Source: Ruminococcaceae bacterium UBA5406
Lineage (GTDB): Bacteria > Bacillota > Clostridia > Oscillospirales > Acutalibacteraceae
DNA length: 64,000 bases
Reading direction: 5' to 3'
NCBI GenBank assembly: GCA_002407675.1
Contig: DHNW01000010.1
Span: forward strand, 62,001 to 126,000
The translations under genes and the position numbers were made by a program. Shown piece by piece: positions 25,906 through 34,419 of the stretch. How positions within the stretch are numbered: position 1 is the first letter of the stretch; every line of letters begins with the position of its first letter. Under the pieces are notes generated by a model. It worked only from the letters and a program-made list of their open reading frames with translations. It was not told where the DNA came from and did no database searches.

Positions 25906-27009
25906 ATGCCTTTTGAGATCGACAACGATTTTGACAATGTCGTACAGATAAAAGTAGTTGGGGTAGGCGGCGGCGGCGGGAATGCCGTCGACCGAATGGT
26001 GACAAGCGGCGTGCAGGGTGTTGAGTTTATCAGCATCAATACAGACAGGCAGGCCCTGTACCGTTCCAAGGCTACTCAGAAGATTCAGATCGGGGAAAAG
26101 GTAACCCATGGAAAAGGGGCGGGCTCCAAACCCGAAATGGGTCAGAAAGCTGCCGACGAAAGCCGTGAAGCAATTGCTGCGGCCATCCGCGGCAGCGATA
26201 TGGTCTTTATCACGGCCGGTATGGGCGGCGGCACGGGAACGGGCGCGGCGCCTATCGTCGCCGAAATTGCGCACGATATGGGTGTCCTTACGGTTGGGAT
26301 TGTCACCAAACCGTTTGATTTTGAGGGCCGGCGCCGTATGGAGCAGGCAGAAAGCGGCATTTCTGCGCTGAAAGATCATGTGGATTCCCTCGTCGTAATC
26401 CCCAATGAACGTCTCAAACTTGTCAGCGAGCAGCGCATTACCTTGCTGAATGCGTTCTCTGTTGCCGACGATGTTCTGCGGCAGGGTGTCCAGAGCATTT
26501 CGGATCTTATCAAACTGCCGGGTCTTGTCAATCTGGATTTCGCCGATGTGACCGCCGTAATGAAGGACGCCGGCTATGCGCATATGGGTGTGGGTCACGC
26601 TTCCGGCAAGGATAAAGCGGAAACTGCCGCCAATATGGCCATTTCAAGCCCCCTTCTTGAAACTGCCATCAATGGCGCAAAGGGCGTTATCATCAATATC
26701 ACTTCTTCACCCGATATCGGGCTGGACGAGATTGAAACCGCCTCTTCCATGATCTCAGCCCAGGCGCACGAGGATGCTAATATTATCTGGGGCGCTGCGT
26801 TTGATGAAAATATGGATGATGAAATGAGCGTAACCGTAATCGCGACGGGATTTCCCACTACGGGAAACGAAGAACCGTTTCCAAAAAAGAAAGAGGAAAA
26901 AGAAGGGAAATCAGCCGGCACAGCTGCTGAAAAAAAGACAAAGGAATCGAGTGGAACGGAGGACGACGATTTTACCGATATCATGCAGATTTTCAGCCGG
27001 AAGAGCTGA
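25906..27009 (+). CDS. ftsZ: Cell division protein FtsZ
   Basis: 367 residues, tubulin-like GTPase that forms the Z ring. IKVVGVGGGGGNAVDRM at the N-terminus, tubulin signature GGGTGTGAAP, the VKPFDFEGRRR-type loop (TKPFDFEGRRRM) and the T7 loop region NLDFADV with the catalytic aspartate. A charged linker leads to the tail FTDIMQIFSRKS; the tail differs somewhat from the DIPxFLR form. The ATG at 25906 lies 9 bp after AGGGAG; upstream in-frame starts have no proper spacing. Its own promoter and terminator make it at least partly monocistronic. Confidence 0.97.
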   Translation: MPFEIDNDFDNVVQIKVVGVGGGGGNAVDRMVTSGVQGVEFISINTDRQALYRSKATQKIQIGEKVTHGKGAGSKPEMGQKAADESREAIAAAIRGSDMVFITAGMGGGTGTGAAPIVAEIAHDMGVLTVGIVTKPFDFEGRRRMEQAESGISALKDHVDSLVVIPNERLKLVSEQRITLLNAFSVADDVLRQGVQSISDLIKLPGLVNLDFADVTAVMKDAGYAHMGVGHASGKDKAETAANMAISSPLLETAINGAKGVIINITSSPDIGLDEIETASSMISAQAHEDANIIWGAAFDENMDDEMSVTVIATGFPTTGNEEPFPKKKEEKEGKSAGTAAEKKTKESSGTEDDDFTDIMQIFSRKS

Positions 27010-27023
27010 GCTCGGTTTTCAGC

Positions 27024-27074
27024 GCAGGGGCGGTGTTTTCCGAAAAAGCGGAAGAATGCCGGCCCTGCTTTTTT
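27024..27074 (+). terminator. Intrinsic terminator after ftsZ
   Basis: Outer stem GCAGGG/CCCTGC, inner pairs CGGTGTT/AATGCCG, followed by six Ts. Confidence 0.8.
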
Positions 27075-27186
27075 CTGCCCAAATTGCCCGATTTTTGCTG
27101 TATCGGCTGAAATTGGAGCAAAAACGGGCTTTTTAAGCGTTAGAAATTCGTTTTCAAAGATAGTGCGCGAAATATCCGCAGTACGA

Positions 27187-27214
27187 TTGCAATCTCAGTT
27201 TTATATGCTATAAT
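27187..27214 (+). promoter_or_regulatory. Sigma-A promoter for corA
   Basis: TTGCAA, 16-bp spacer, TATAAT, followed by a leader of about 85 nt. Confidence 0.75.
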
Positions 27215-27306
27215 AGAACCCGTGACTGAATTAAAAGGGGGTGGCATTGTGAAACCTGACCCATATGGCAGCAGCCGGAAAAAATTTCATAAAGGAGATG
27301 ATCACA

Positions 27307-28230
27307 ATGCTGTCCTACTACAAGACCGAAGAGAACCGTATGGTGCGTCTTACGGAGTGTCGGCCGGGATGCTGGATCAACTGTGTTTCGCCGGATGACC
27401 GGGAAGTGAACGGTTTGATTTCCACGTTTGATATTGAACCGGATTTTTTCCGGGCGGCAATGGATGAGGAAGAATCCTCCCATATTGATCATGAAGGTAA
27501 CAATACGCTGATTGTTATTGATATCCCTATTGTCGAAAAAGAGGGAAAAAGCATTACCTATACCACCATGCCGCTCGGAATCATCTTGACGGAAAAGAAT
27601 GTAATTACGGTCTCCATCAAAGACAATCCTGTCGTGGATGAATTTGCGCAGGGGCTTGTGCGCGGTGTTGAAACCAACCTGAAAACCCGTTTTGTCCTGC
27701 AAGTCATGCTCCGCGTTGCAGAGCGCTTCCTGCAGTACCTGAAACAAATAGAAAAAATCAGCAACTATGTTGAAATGGAACTTCGCCGGTCCATGAAAAA
27801 TTCAGAGCTGCTGCAACTCTTGGATATTGAAAAATCCCTTGTCTATTTTTCCTCATCTCTGAAGGGGAACGAAATCACGCTGGAGAAGATTATGCGCGGC
27901 AGGGTGATCAAGCTGTATGACGAGGATCAGGATCTTCTGGAAGATGTTTTGATTGAAGTCAAACAGGCTATCGAAATGTCGGGTATTTATCTGAATATTT
28001 TATCAGGAACCATGGACGCTTTCGCGTCGGTGATTTCCAACAACCTGAATATCATAATGAAGGTTCTTACTTCGGTCATACTGCTTCTTTCCATACCCGC
28101 CGTGATATCCGGAATTTACGGGATGAATGTAAGCAATCTGCCGCTGGCAAATTTCTGGTTCCCCGTGCTGCTGTCCGTAGTCTGCATGGGCGTTGTCTTC
28201 GTAATCTTAAAGAAAAAAAATATGCTGTGA
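27307..28230 (+). CDS. corA: CorA-family Mg2+/divalent-cation channel
   Basis: 307 residues from an ATG 8 bp after AAGGAG. Cytoplasmic funnel domain (about 1-240) and two C-terminal membrane helices; the first ends with the selectivity motif YGMNV (G-M-N), the second is followed by a short K-rich tail (KKKNML). It forms a homopentameric channel for Mg2+ and perhaps Co2+ or Ni2+. This short clostridial form lacks the typical MPEL loop. No M-box fits the short leader. Confidence 0.92.
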   Translation: MLSYYKTEENRMVRLTECRPGCWINCVSPDDREVNGLISTFDIEPDFFRAAMDEEESSHIDHEGNNTLIVIDIPIVEKEGKSITYTTMPLGIILTEKNVITVSIKDNPVVDEFAQGLVRGVETNLKTRFVLQVMLRVAERFLQYLKQIEKISNYVEMELRRSMKNSELLQLLDIEKSLVYFSSSLKGNEITLEKIMRGRVIKLYDEDQDLLEDVLIEVKQAIEMSGIYLNILSGTMDAFASVISNNLNIIMKVLTSVILLLSIPAVISGIYGMNVSNLPLANFWFPVLLSVVCMGVVFVILKKKNML

Positions 28231-28320
28231 ATTTGTGAAAGCAGAGAAACGTGTGCAAGAGCCATATAGACAGGGAACCGGAAGGCGGTTTTCTGCTTTT
28301 CATTTTGGGAGGTATAAATC

Positions 28321-28857
28321 ATGGATACCATTCGAATTAATTCCGAAGATATGTCCTGCACTGCCGGTACGCTGCGGGCCGGGGAAAAGGTCCTTCTGAG
28401 CGGGCCTGTTTTTACGGCGCGGGATGCTGCGCATAAGCGGATTTTTGCCATGCTGGACCGCGGTGAAGAGCCCCCGTTCCCTTTGTCCGGGGCAACGGTA
28501 TATTACGCGGGGCCTACGCCGACTCCTCCGGGCCGGCCGATTGGTTCCTGCGGGCCGACAACTTCCGCGCGGATGGACGGCTATACGCCCCGCTTGCTGA
28601 GCCTCGGCCTGAAAGGAATGATCGGCAAAGGGAACCGCTCCCAGGCTGTGGTGGATGCCATCCGCCGCAGCGGCGCGGTCTATCTCTGTGCTATCGGCGG
28701 AGCGGGGGCGCTGGCGGCCAAATGCGTTACATCGCTGGAAGTCATTGCCTTCGAGGACCTCGGCTGTGAGTCCGTCAAAAAGCTGATTGTCCGGGATTTT
28801 CCCCTTTTGGTTGCCATTGACTGCCACGGCGGCAGCCTCTTTGAGGCACCGGTATGA
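28321..28857 (+). CDS. Fumarate hydratase class I, C-terminal (beta) subunit
   Basis: 178 residues, the Fe-S hydro-lyase beta domain: GPVFTARDAAHKRI, YYAGPTPTPPGRPIGSCGPTTSARMD, GKGNRSQ and CAIGGAGALAAKCV. In two-subunit class I fumarases or tartrate dehydratases this partner works with a [4Fe-4S]-bearing alpha subunit. No alpha gene lies next to it here, where it is normally directly upstream; corA takes that place. RBS TGGGAGG precedes the ATG. The stop overlaps the next gene by 4 bp. The assignment to fumarase and not tartrate dehydratase is by general similarity only. Confidence 0.88.
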   Translation: MDTIRINSEDMSCTAGTLRAGEKVLLSGPVFTARDAAHKRIFAMLDRGEEPPFPLSGATVYYAGPTPTPPGRPIGSCGPTTSARMDGYTPRLLSLGLKGMIGKGNRSQAVVDAIRRSGAVYLCAIGGAGALAAKCVTSLEVIAFEDLGCESVKKLIVRDFPLLVAIDCHGGSLFEAPV

Positions 28858-30032
28858 CTCGGCTGCTGATTCGTTTGTTTATCAGGAATTATCAAGACAC
28901 GGAAAGCATTCAGTCGCGTGAAAATTACGGGAAATTTTCAGGAATTGTCGGCATTGTCACCAACCTGTTCCTGTTTGCCATCAAGATTGTGGCCGGCACT
29001 CTTTCCAACAGCATTGCAATTACGGCGGATGCTGTCAACAACCTGAGTGATTCGGCTTCTTCCGTCATTACGCTTGTCGGCTTCAAGATGGCGGCGAAGC
29101 CCGCCGACCGGAAACACCCTTTCGGCCATGCCCGGTTTGAGTATATCAGCGGGCTGGCTGTATCCATTGTGATTTTTGTCGTCGGCGTTCAGTTCGCCCA
29201 GAATTCCGTCGCTAAAATTTTTCATCCGGAGAAAACCGTGTTCGGCTTGATCCCGGCCGTGGTTTTGGCCGTGTCGATTCTGGTCAAGTTATGGCAGGGT
29301 TCTTTTTACAGAACAGTCGCCGGATTAATCCATTCCGATACGCTTCTTGCAACAGCGGCGGACAGCCGAAGCGATGTAATCTCTACGTCTGCCGTCTTGG
29401 CCGGCGCTCTCATCACCCGTTTTACGGGTTATAATCTGGACGGCTATATGGGTGTTGCGGTGGCGCTGCTGATTATGGTGACCGGGTATCAGCTGATCCG
29501 CAAGGCAAGCAATCCGCTGCTTGGGGAAGCGCCTTCTGCGCAGCTGGTAAAAGATATTTACGGTACCATCAAAAATTATGACGGTATTTTAGGCGCTCAT
29601 GACCTTGCCGTGCATAATTACGGGCCTGGCCGGTGCTTCGCTTCCGTCCACTGCGAGGTTCCGGCTGAACGCGACATCCTTGTCAGCCATGACATTATCG
29701 ATAACATTGAACGGGATTTTCTCTCAAAAAAGGGGATCCACCTTGTTATTCACATGGATCCGATCGTTACCAACGACAAACGGACAAACGAACTGAAGCG
29801 CCAGGTGACCGCAGTGCTTCAGGGGCTCTCTCCCCAAATATCCATGCACGATTTTCGCGTTGTCTGGGGCCCGACACATGCCAATTTGGTTTTTGACGTC
29901 TGCGTCCCATATGAATTTGAAATGGATGATGACGTCTTAAAGGATAAAATAGCAGAAGCTATCCGAGACATCAATCCCCATTATTTTTCCGTTGTCACGG
30001 TGGATCACGATTATACTTCCGGGGAGGAGTAA
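28854..30032 (+). CDS. Cation diffusion facilitator (CDF) transporter
   Basis: 392 residues. Six membrane helices in the first 210 residues, with TADAVNNLSDSASSVITL (metal-site helix II), HPFGHARFEYISGL between helices, and DSRSDVISTSAVL in helix V. The C-terminal cytoplasmic dimerisation domain contains HDLAVHNYGPGRCFASVHCEV. CDF proteins exchange Zn2+, Mn2+, Fe2+ or related ions for protons. Slightly long because of an extended C-terminal region (about 100 residues after the usual domain). Coupled by ATGA to the fumarase-like gene, an unexpected partner. Metal not predictable. Confidence 0.9.
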   Translation: MTRLLIRLFIRNYQDTESIQSRENYGKFSGIVGIVTNLFLFAIKIVAGTLSNSIAITADAVNNLSDSASSVITLVGFKMAAKPADRKHPFGHARFEYISGLAVSIVIFVVGVQFAQNSVAKIFHPEKTVFGLIPAVVLAVSILVKLWQGSFYRTVAGLIHSDTLLATAADSRSDVISTSAVLAGALITRFTGYNLDGYMGVAVALLIMVTGYQLIRKASNPLLGEAPSAQLVKDIYGTIKNYDGILGAHDLAVHNYGPGRCFASVHCEVPAERDILVSHDIIDNIERDFLSKKGIHLVIHMDPIVTNDKRTNELKRQVTAVLQGLSPQISMHDFRVVWGPTHANLVFDVCVPYEFEMDDDVLKDKIAEAIRDINPHYFSVVTVDHDYTSGEE

Positions 30033-30066
30033 ATGCTGTGCCATAAAAAATTTACATTTTATCCTC

Positions 30067-30095
30067 TTGCTTTTTTCCGCCGACTGGTTTAGAAT
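30067..30095 (+). promoter_or_regulatory. Sigma-A promoter for htpG
   Basis: TTGCTT, 17-bp spacer, TAGAAT, immediately before the CIRCE element. Confidence 0.7.
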
Positions 30096-30100
30096 GAGAA

Positions 30101-30127
30101 TTAGCACTTGAGCTTAAAGAGTGCTAA
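30101..30127 (+). promoter_or_regulatory. CIRCE operator (HrcA-binding site) at htpG
   Basis: TTAGCACTT - 9 bases - GAGTGCTAA, one mismatch from the consensus TTAGCACTC-N9-GAGTGCTAA. It begins 5 bp after the -10 box and covers the expected start site, the correct place for HrcA repression. Confidence 0.95.
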
Positions 30128-30152
30128 TTCTTTTGATAAAGAGGTAACGGCT

Positions 30153-32042
30153 ATGGCTTTGAAACAGTTTAAGGCGGAATCCAAACGCCTTTTGGACTTA
30201 ATGATTAATTCCATTTACACGCATAAGGAAATTTTTCTCCGGGAGTTGATCTCCAACGCAAGCGATGCAATAGATAAACTGTATTATCAGGCGCTGACGG
30301 ATGGAAAAACCGGTTTGAACCGCGATGATTTTGTGATCCGGATTCTTCCGGATAAAGAAAAGGGAACGCTGACCATTACCGACAATGGCTGCGGTATGAC
30401 AAAAGAGGAACTGGAAAATAACCTGGGCACGATTGCCAAGAGCGGTTCCCTTAAATTTAAACAGGAAATGAAGGATAAAAAAGACGTCGAGGTTATCGGC
30501 CAGTTCGGGGTCGGTTTCTATTCGGCCTTTATGGTCAGTTCCAAAGTGACGGTCCAGAGCCGGGCATTCGGCAGCGAAGAGGCGTGGCAGTGGGAATCTT
30601 CCGGCACGGCAGGATACACGGTGGCACCCTGTGAGAAGTCTGACCGCGGAACAGAAATTTTGCTGAAGCTGAAAGCGGATTCGGATGACGAAAAATACAG
30701 CCAGTATCTGGATACTTACACGCTGAAAACCCTTGTGAAGAAATATTCCGACTATATCCGCTATCCCATTAAGATGGACGTCGAAAAGAGCCGTCTAAAG
30801 GAAGGCACCAAAGATCAGTACGAAACCTATACGGAAAATGAAACCCTCAACAGCATGGTTCCTCTCTGGCGTAAAAACAAGAACGAGATCACGCAGGAGC
30901 AGTACAATCAGTTTTACAAAGATAAGTTTTCCGATTACGAAGATCCGGCCAAAACCATTCACATGTATGTGGAAGGCGCAACGACATTCCATGCCCTGAT
31001 GTATATCCCGTCCCGGCCGCCGTTCAATTTTTATACCCGTGATTACGAAAAAGGCCTTCAGCTGTATTCCAACGGCGTGCTGATTATGGACAAATGTGCC
31101 GACCTTCTTCCGGATTATTTCAGTTTTGTCCGTGGGCTTGTAGATTCGCAGGATCTGTCGCTCAATATTTCGCGTGAAACGCTCCAGCATGACCGTCAGC
31201 TGAAACTGATTGCGCAGCGCCTGGAAAAGAAGATCCATTCTGAACTGGAAAATATGCTGAAAAATGACCGGGAAGCCTATGAAAAATTCTTTAAGAATTT
31301 CGGGCTGCAGTTAAAGTATGGGATCTATCAGGATTACGGCATGCACAAAGATGTGCTTCAGGATCTGCTGCTGTTCTATTCTTCCACAGAGAAAAAACTC
31401 GTTACCTTAAAAGAATACATCGGGCGCATGAAGACCGACCAGAAATATATTTATTACGCCTGCGGCGATTCTATTGCCCGGGTGGAAAAACTTCCGCAGA
31501 CTGAAACCGTCAAGGATCACGGCTACGAAATCTTATATATGACGGATCCGGTTGACGAATTCGCCGTCCGTATGCTCATGAAGTACGACGACAAAGAATT
31601 CAAATCGGTCTCGGCGGATGACCTCGGGCTGGAAACAGAAGAAGAGAAAAAAGAAGCGGCCCAAAAAGTTGAGGAAAACAAGGACATGCTCGGCTTTATG
31701 AAAGATGCGCTGGACGGAAAAGTCAGCAATGTTATCCTTTCGCAGAAACTAAAGACACATCCGGTCTGTCTTTCCACCAACGGCGCCATTTCCATGGAAA
31801 TGGAAAAGGTGCTGAATTCCATGCCGAATGCCGACAAAGAAAAAGTCAAAGCCCAGCGTGTTTTGGAAATCAACGCCAACCACCCGATTTTCCAGAAGCT
31901 GTGTGACCTGTACCAAAATGATAAAGATAAGCTGAAAGAATACGCTTCGCTTTTGTATACGCAGGCTCTGCTGATTGAAGGAGTCTCTATTGAAGACCCC
32001 GTGGATTTTTCCAACAAGATCTGCCAGTTAATGGTTGAGTAG
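30153..32042 (+). CDS. htpG: Molecular chaperone HtpG (Hsp90)
   Basis: 629 residues. GHKL ATPase N-terminal domain: EIFLRELISNASDAIDKL, DNGCGMTKEEL, GQFGVGFYSAFMV (key N, D, GxGxG elements). Middle domain with SRPPFNFYTRDYEKG-type sequence, then SRETLQHDR, and a C-terminal dimerisation domain. The ATG follows AAGAGG; upstream in-frame codons lie in the operator. The CIRCE element puts it under HrcA, whereas in Bacillus subtilis htpG is HrcA-independent. It ends in a bidirectional terminator. Confidence 0.97.
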   Translation: MALKQFKAESKRLLDLMINSIYTHKEIFLRELISNASDAIDKLYYQALTDGKTGLNRDDFVIRILPDKEKGTLTITDNGCGMTKEELENNLGTIAKSGSLKFKQEMKDKKDVEVIGQFGVGFYSAFMVSSKVTVQSRAFGSEEAWQWESSGTAGYTVAPCEKSDRGTEILLKLKADSDDEKYSQYLDTYTLKTLVKKYSDYIRYPIKMDVEKSRLKEGTKDQYETYTENETLNSMVPLWRKNKNEITQEQYNQFYKDKFSDYEDPAKTIHMYVEGATTFHALMYIPSRPPFNFYTRDYEKGLQLYSNGVLIMDKCADLLPDYFSFVRGLVDSQDLSLNISRETLQHDRQLKLIAQRLEKKIHSELENMLKNDREAYEKFFKNFGLQLKYGIYQDYGMHKDVLQDLLLFYSSTEKKLVTLKEYIGRMKTDQKYIYYACGDSIARVEKLPQTETVKDHGYEILYMTDPVDEFAVRMLMKYDDKEFKSVSADDLGLETEEEKKEAAQKVEENKDMLGFMKDALDGKVSNVILSQKLKTHPVCLSTNGAISMEMEKVLNSMPNADKEKVKAQRVLEINANHPIFQKLCDLYQNDKDKLKEYASLLYTQALLIEGVSIEDPVDFSNKICQLMVE

Positions 32043-32056
32043 CAATTGAATCGTAA

Positions 32057-32105
32057 AACAGGCAAAGGGCGCTCCGCAAGATCTTCGGAACGCCCTTTGC
32101 CTGTT
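32057..32105. terminator. Bidirectional terminator between htpG and the DUF2812 gene
   Basis: Fifteen perfect pairs (AACAGGCAAAGGGCG with CGCCCTTTGCCTGTT), one mismatch and then TCCG/CGGA around a 9-base loop. The right arm includes the last bases of the minus-strand gene. T-tracts are weak on both sides. Confidence 0.7.
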
Positions 32106-32721
32106 ATTCATGAATCTGATGTTCCCGTTTCAGGCAATGGATTTTCCACGAGCAGATGATGAAGTATACGGTTGGCAGAACACCCAAAACCATTCCCGGC
32201 AGAGCGGCAATAAGCCTGCCGCTCTGCTGGGCGCTCATAACCGAAAGCAACACAAACAGAATGATCAAGCCAAGGCTCGATCCCCTGATTTTTCGGAAAT
32301 ATCCGATACGGTCTGAAAAGCCGGAATGGCTTGAAAACGGTTTGCCATCGTTCACTTTTTCCAGAATCAAAAATTCCGAGTTGATGTTGCCGGGCGCGGT
32401 GGCGAGGGAAAAGCGGGCTCCCCCAAACCAGCGGATGCGAACGTCGCCGCAGGCAAATTTTCCGATACTGGCGCTGACGGGATAGGAACTGACGCCGAGT
32501 CCGGAAAGAAAACGCCGGTAATCCTCCAGCCCGGAGCGGGATTTGTCCGCGACAAAGTCCATACAATATCGGAACTCACCGGGGCGGCAGGGTTCGAACG
32601 TATAGCGGTGAAACCGGGATACGCTCCTCAGCCGGTATCCTTTGTCCGCCATCTGGTTCAGCCATTTTTCCCGCCCTGTCAGTGGAGTGAACCAGCAGCG
32701 CAGCCGGAATTTTTTCAGCAT
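32104..32721 (-). CDS. DUF2812 membrane protein
   Basis: 205 residues. A soluble N-terminal domain of about 145 residues opens with FRLRCWFTPLTGREKWLNQMADKGYRL, the DUF2812 pattern (W..E.WL..MA..G..L). Two membrane helices lie at about 148-190. The family is usually encoded beside a PadR-type repressor, as here, with a 7-bp overlap. Function unknown; probably a PadR-controlled membrane protein responding to envelope or chemical stress. The stop codon lies inside the terminator shared with htpG. Confidence 0.85.
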   Translation of the reverse strand: MLKKFRLRCWFTPLTGREKWLNQMADKGYRLRSVSRFHRYTFEPCRPGEFRYCMDFVADKSRSGLEDYRRFLSGLGVSSYPVSASIGKFACGDVRIRWFGGARFSLATAPGNINSEFLILEKVNDGKPFSSHSGFSDRIGYFRKIRGSSLGLIILFVLLSVMSAQQSGRLIAALPGMVLGVLPTVYFIICSWKIHCLKREHQIHE

Positions 32722-33047
32722 TTCTGTTTACCTCCCGTGATCCTTTCCGCCGTTTGACAAAGCTGTTTCAGCCGCAGAATTTCGGCTTCGACGGCCTGCC
32801 GTCCGGCCGGGGTGATGGTATATTGTTTTCCCCGGCCGTTTTCCGTTTCTCCGCACGGCGTGATCCACTCTTTTTTCACGAGAGCTCGGATAGCTCCGTA
32901 CAGCGTCCCGGCACCGGGAGTCAGTCTGCCGTCGGTTTCTCTTTCGATAAACTGCATGATGCCATACCCGTGATTTGGTTTGTACGTGCCAAGCAAAATA
33001 AAGAAGGTGGTTTCCGTCAGAGCACCGCCTTGAAACGGTTCATGCAA
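32715..33047 (-). CDS. PadR-family transcriptional regulator
   Basis: 110 residues, single winged-helix domain of PadR subfamily 2: TETTFFILLGTYKPNHGYGIMQFIE, LTPGAGTLYGAIRALVKKEWI, GRGKQYTITPAGRQAVEAEI. It probably represses itself and the DUF2812 gene through the inverted repeat that overlaps the promoter. The RBS on the minus strand is AGGAGGAGG. The effector is unknown. Confidence 0.92.
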   Translation of the reverse strand: MHEPFQGGALTETTFFILLGTYKPNHGYGIMQFIERETDGRLTPGAGTLYGAIRALVKKEWITPCGETENGRGKQYTITPAGRQAVEAEILRLKQLCQTAERITGGKQKC

Positions 33048-33083
33048 GAAAATCCTCCTCCTTTTTCCTAATATTTATAACGG

Positions 33084-33134
33084 TTGACGATATATCATTA
33101 AACGTAATAATAACATATAAAATGATATTGTCAA
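33084..33134 (-). promoter_or_regulatory. Promoter and probable PadR operator
   Basis: On the minus strand a promoter TTGACA (33134-33129), 16-bp spacer, TATTAT (33112-33107). An imperfect inverted repeat flanks it: TTGACGATATATCATT (33084-33099) and AATGATATTGTCAA (33121-33134), each close to the other's complement. The layout suits autorepression by PadR. Confidence 0.65.
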
Positions 33135-33163
33135 GTATGTAGAGGAGTTTTTTCTGTGATTGT

Positions 33164-34267
33164 TTATGTTCCCTTTTCGTTGGCCCGCTGCAGCGCCAGA
33201 AGGAGGTCCACCATTTGGCCGTAGCTCTGCACCCCGTTTTTCTGGCTGTTGGCTTTCAGGTAACTGTTGTTCACTTTTTCTGAAACGTTGGCTACAGGTC
33301 CTTCAAACTGCTTCCAGTAAGCGGAATTATAAGCGAGATCGCGGCGCACTCCGGCACTTAATTTTGTGTAGACATTGTTGGCGGCACTGCCGTCAATGCC
33401 GCATAGGGCATTGTAGGAATAGGTAAAAGCCAGCATAGTTCCGGAATACCGAAAATCCGCGCGGGAACTTTTTTCGCAGGCGAGATATCCGATAAAATTT
33501 GCTTCCTCTTCGCGCATGTAGCCCCTTAAATGAGTGAGTTCGTGGCACATGGTTGCCGGAATTGTGTATTCCGGCACGTCCGTGTTCACATTTGCTTCAA
33601 ACGTAAAGGGAAAAAACATGCCGGTGATATTGCAGCGGGACATCAGCCGAGAAAAGAAAACGGGTTTCGGCGCGCCGTACCCGGCGGAAAGTAAAGGGTA
33701 TTCGGTATGTAGGCAGTCAAAAGATTTTTTTGCTTCCTCGGCGGTTTCATGATAATTTCCGCTTAGTTTTGCAACAGAATGGCTGTCGGTTTGAACCAGA
33801 GTCCGGTATGTATCGGCATCTTTTGCCAGACTGTCGCACAGGCGGATAAGCTCCACTTTGGAAGAAGGCCGGACCGTCAGCCCGCATGTCTGCGCAAAGG
33901 TCAGCCGGTGGTAATTGATTCCGCAGTTGACCGCAAAAAGAAAATAGACGATTCCGAAGAAACAGACGAGGTTTATGACAAATTTTGCGGCGGTTTCTCC
34001 GCGGCGTCCTTTTCGCCGAACCATCCGGATGCAGAACCGGATCAAAAAAAACAGAAGCAGAACGGCCAAAATGCAGACGAGAAGTTCCCCGACCGAAAAC
34101 GGGGCGAGAGAAGTCACGGCGTTTCCTGTGTGCGACAGTCCCGAATAAACCGTGCGGGCATACCATTCCGCAAAATCCGGATGTGCGGATGCCGCCGAGG
34201 TCAGTATCCACGCAGCCGGAACGAGCAGAAGCAGCCAGAGCCTTTTCCATTTTCTCAGGATGCCCAT
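33164..34267 (-). CDS. DUF3810 membrane metalloprotease-like protein
   Basis: 367 residues. Start set at the ATG 9 bp after GGAGG; an earlier ATG overlaps that ribosome site. Membrane segments lie at about 10-27, 60-82 and 95-115. The rest is extracytoplasmic, with the zinc motif CHELTHLRGYMREEEANFIGYLAC: HELTH plus a downstream EEEAN, the gluzincin arrangement of DUF3810. The catalytic glutamate and both histidines are present. Substrates are unknown. It follows the PadR gene on the same strand but has its own extended -10. Confidence 0.85.
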   Translation of the reverse strand: MGILRKWKRLWLLLLVPAAWILTSAASAHPDFAEWYARTVYSGLSHTGNAVTSLAPFSVGELLVCILAVLLLFFLIRFCIRMVRRKGRRGETAAKFVINLVCFFGIVYFLFAVNCGINYHRLTFAQTCGLTVRPSSKVELIRLCDSLAKDADTYRTLVQTDSHSVAKLSGNYHETAEEAKKSFDCLHTEYPLLSAGYGAPKPVFFSRLMSRCNITGMFFPFTFEANVNTDVPEYTIPATMCHELTHLRGYMREEEANFIGYLACEKSSRADFRYSGTMLAFTYSYNALCGIDGSAANNVYTKLSAGVRRDLAYNSAYWKQFEGPVANVSEKVNNSYLKANSQKNGVQSYGQMVDLLLALQRANEKGT

Positions 34268-34296
34268 TTCCAATTCCTCCATATACTGATGAAAAT

Positions 34297-34305
34297 ATTA
34301 TAGCA
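34297..34305 (-). promoter_or_regulatory. Extended -10 promoter for the DUF3810 gene
   Basis: TGCTATAAT on the minus strand (extended TGn plus perfect -10). No -35 at normal spacing. Confidence 0.45.
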
Positions 34306-34345
34306 TACTTCGTCAAACCTCCGGTGTTTTTTATCGCAGCCGATA

Positions 34346-34374
34346 TTGCCGTTTTCCAGGAAAGATGATATGAT
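34346..34374 (+). promoter_or_regulatory. Candidate promoter for the LURP-one-like gene
   Basis: TTGCCG, 17-bp spacer, TATGAT. Confidence 0.45.
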
Positions 34375-34419
34375 AATTTAGGAATTTTTGCATGGTGAAA
34401 AGGAAAGGGAGGGGTTTGT

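Noticed and set aside
27215..27306. M-box (Mg2+) riboswitch before corA
   Set aside because: The leader is much shorter than an M-box and lacks its conserved core.
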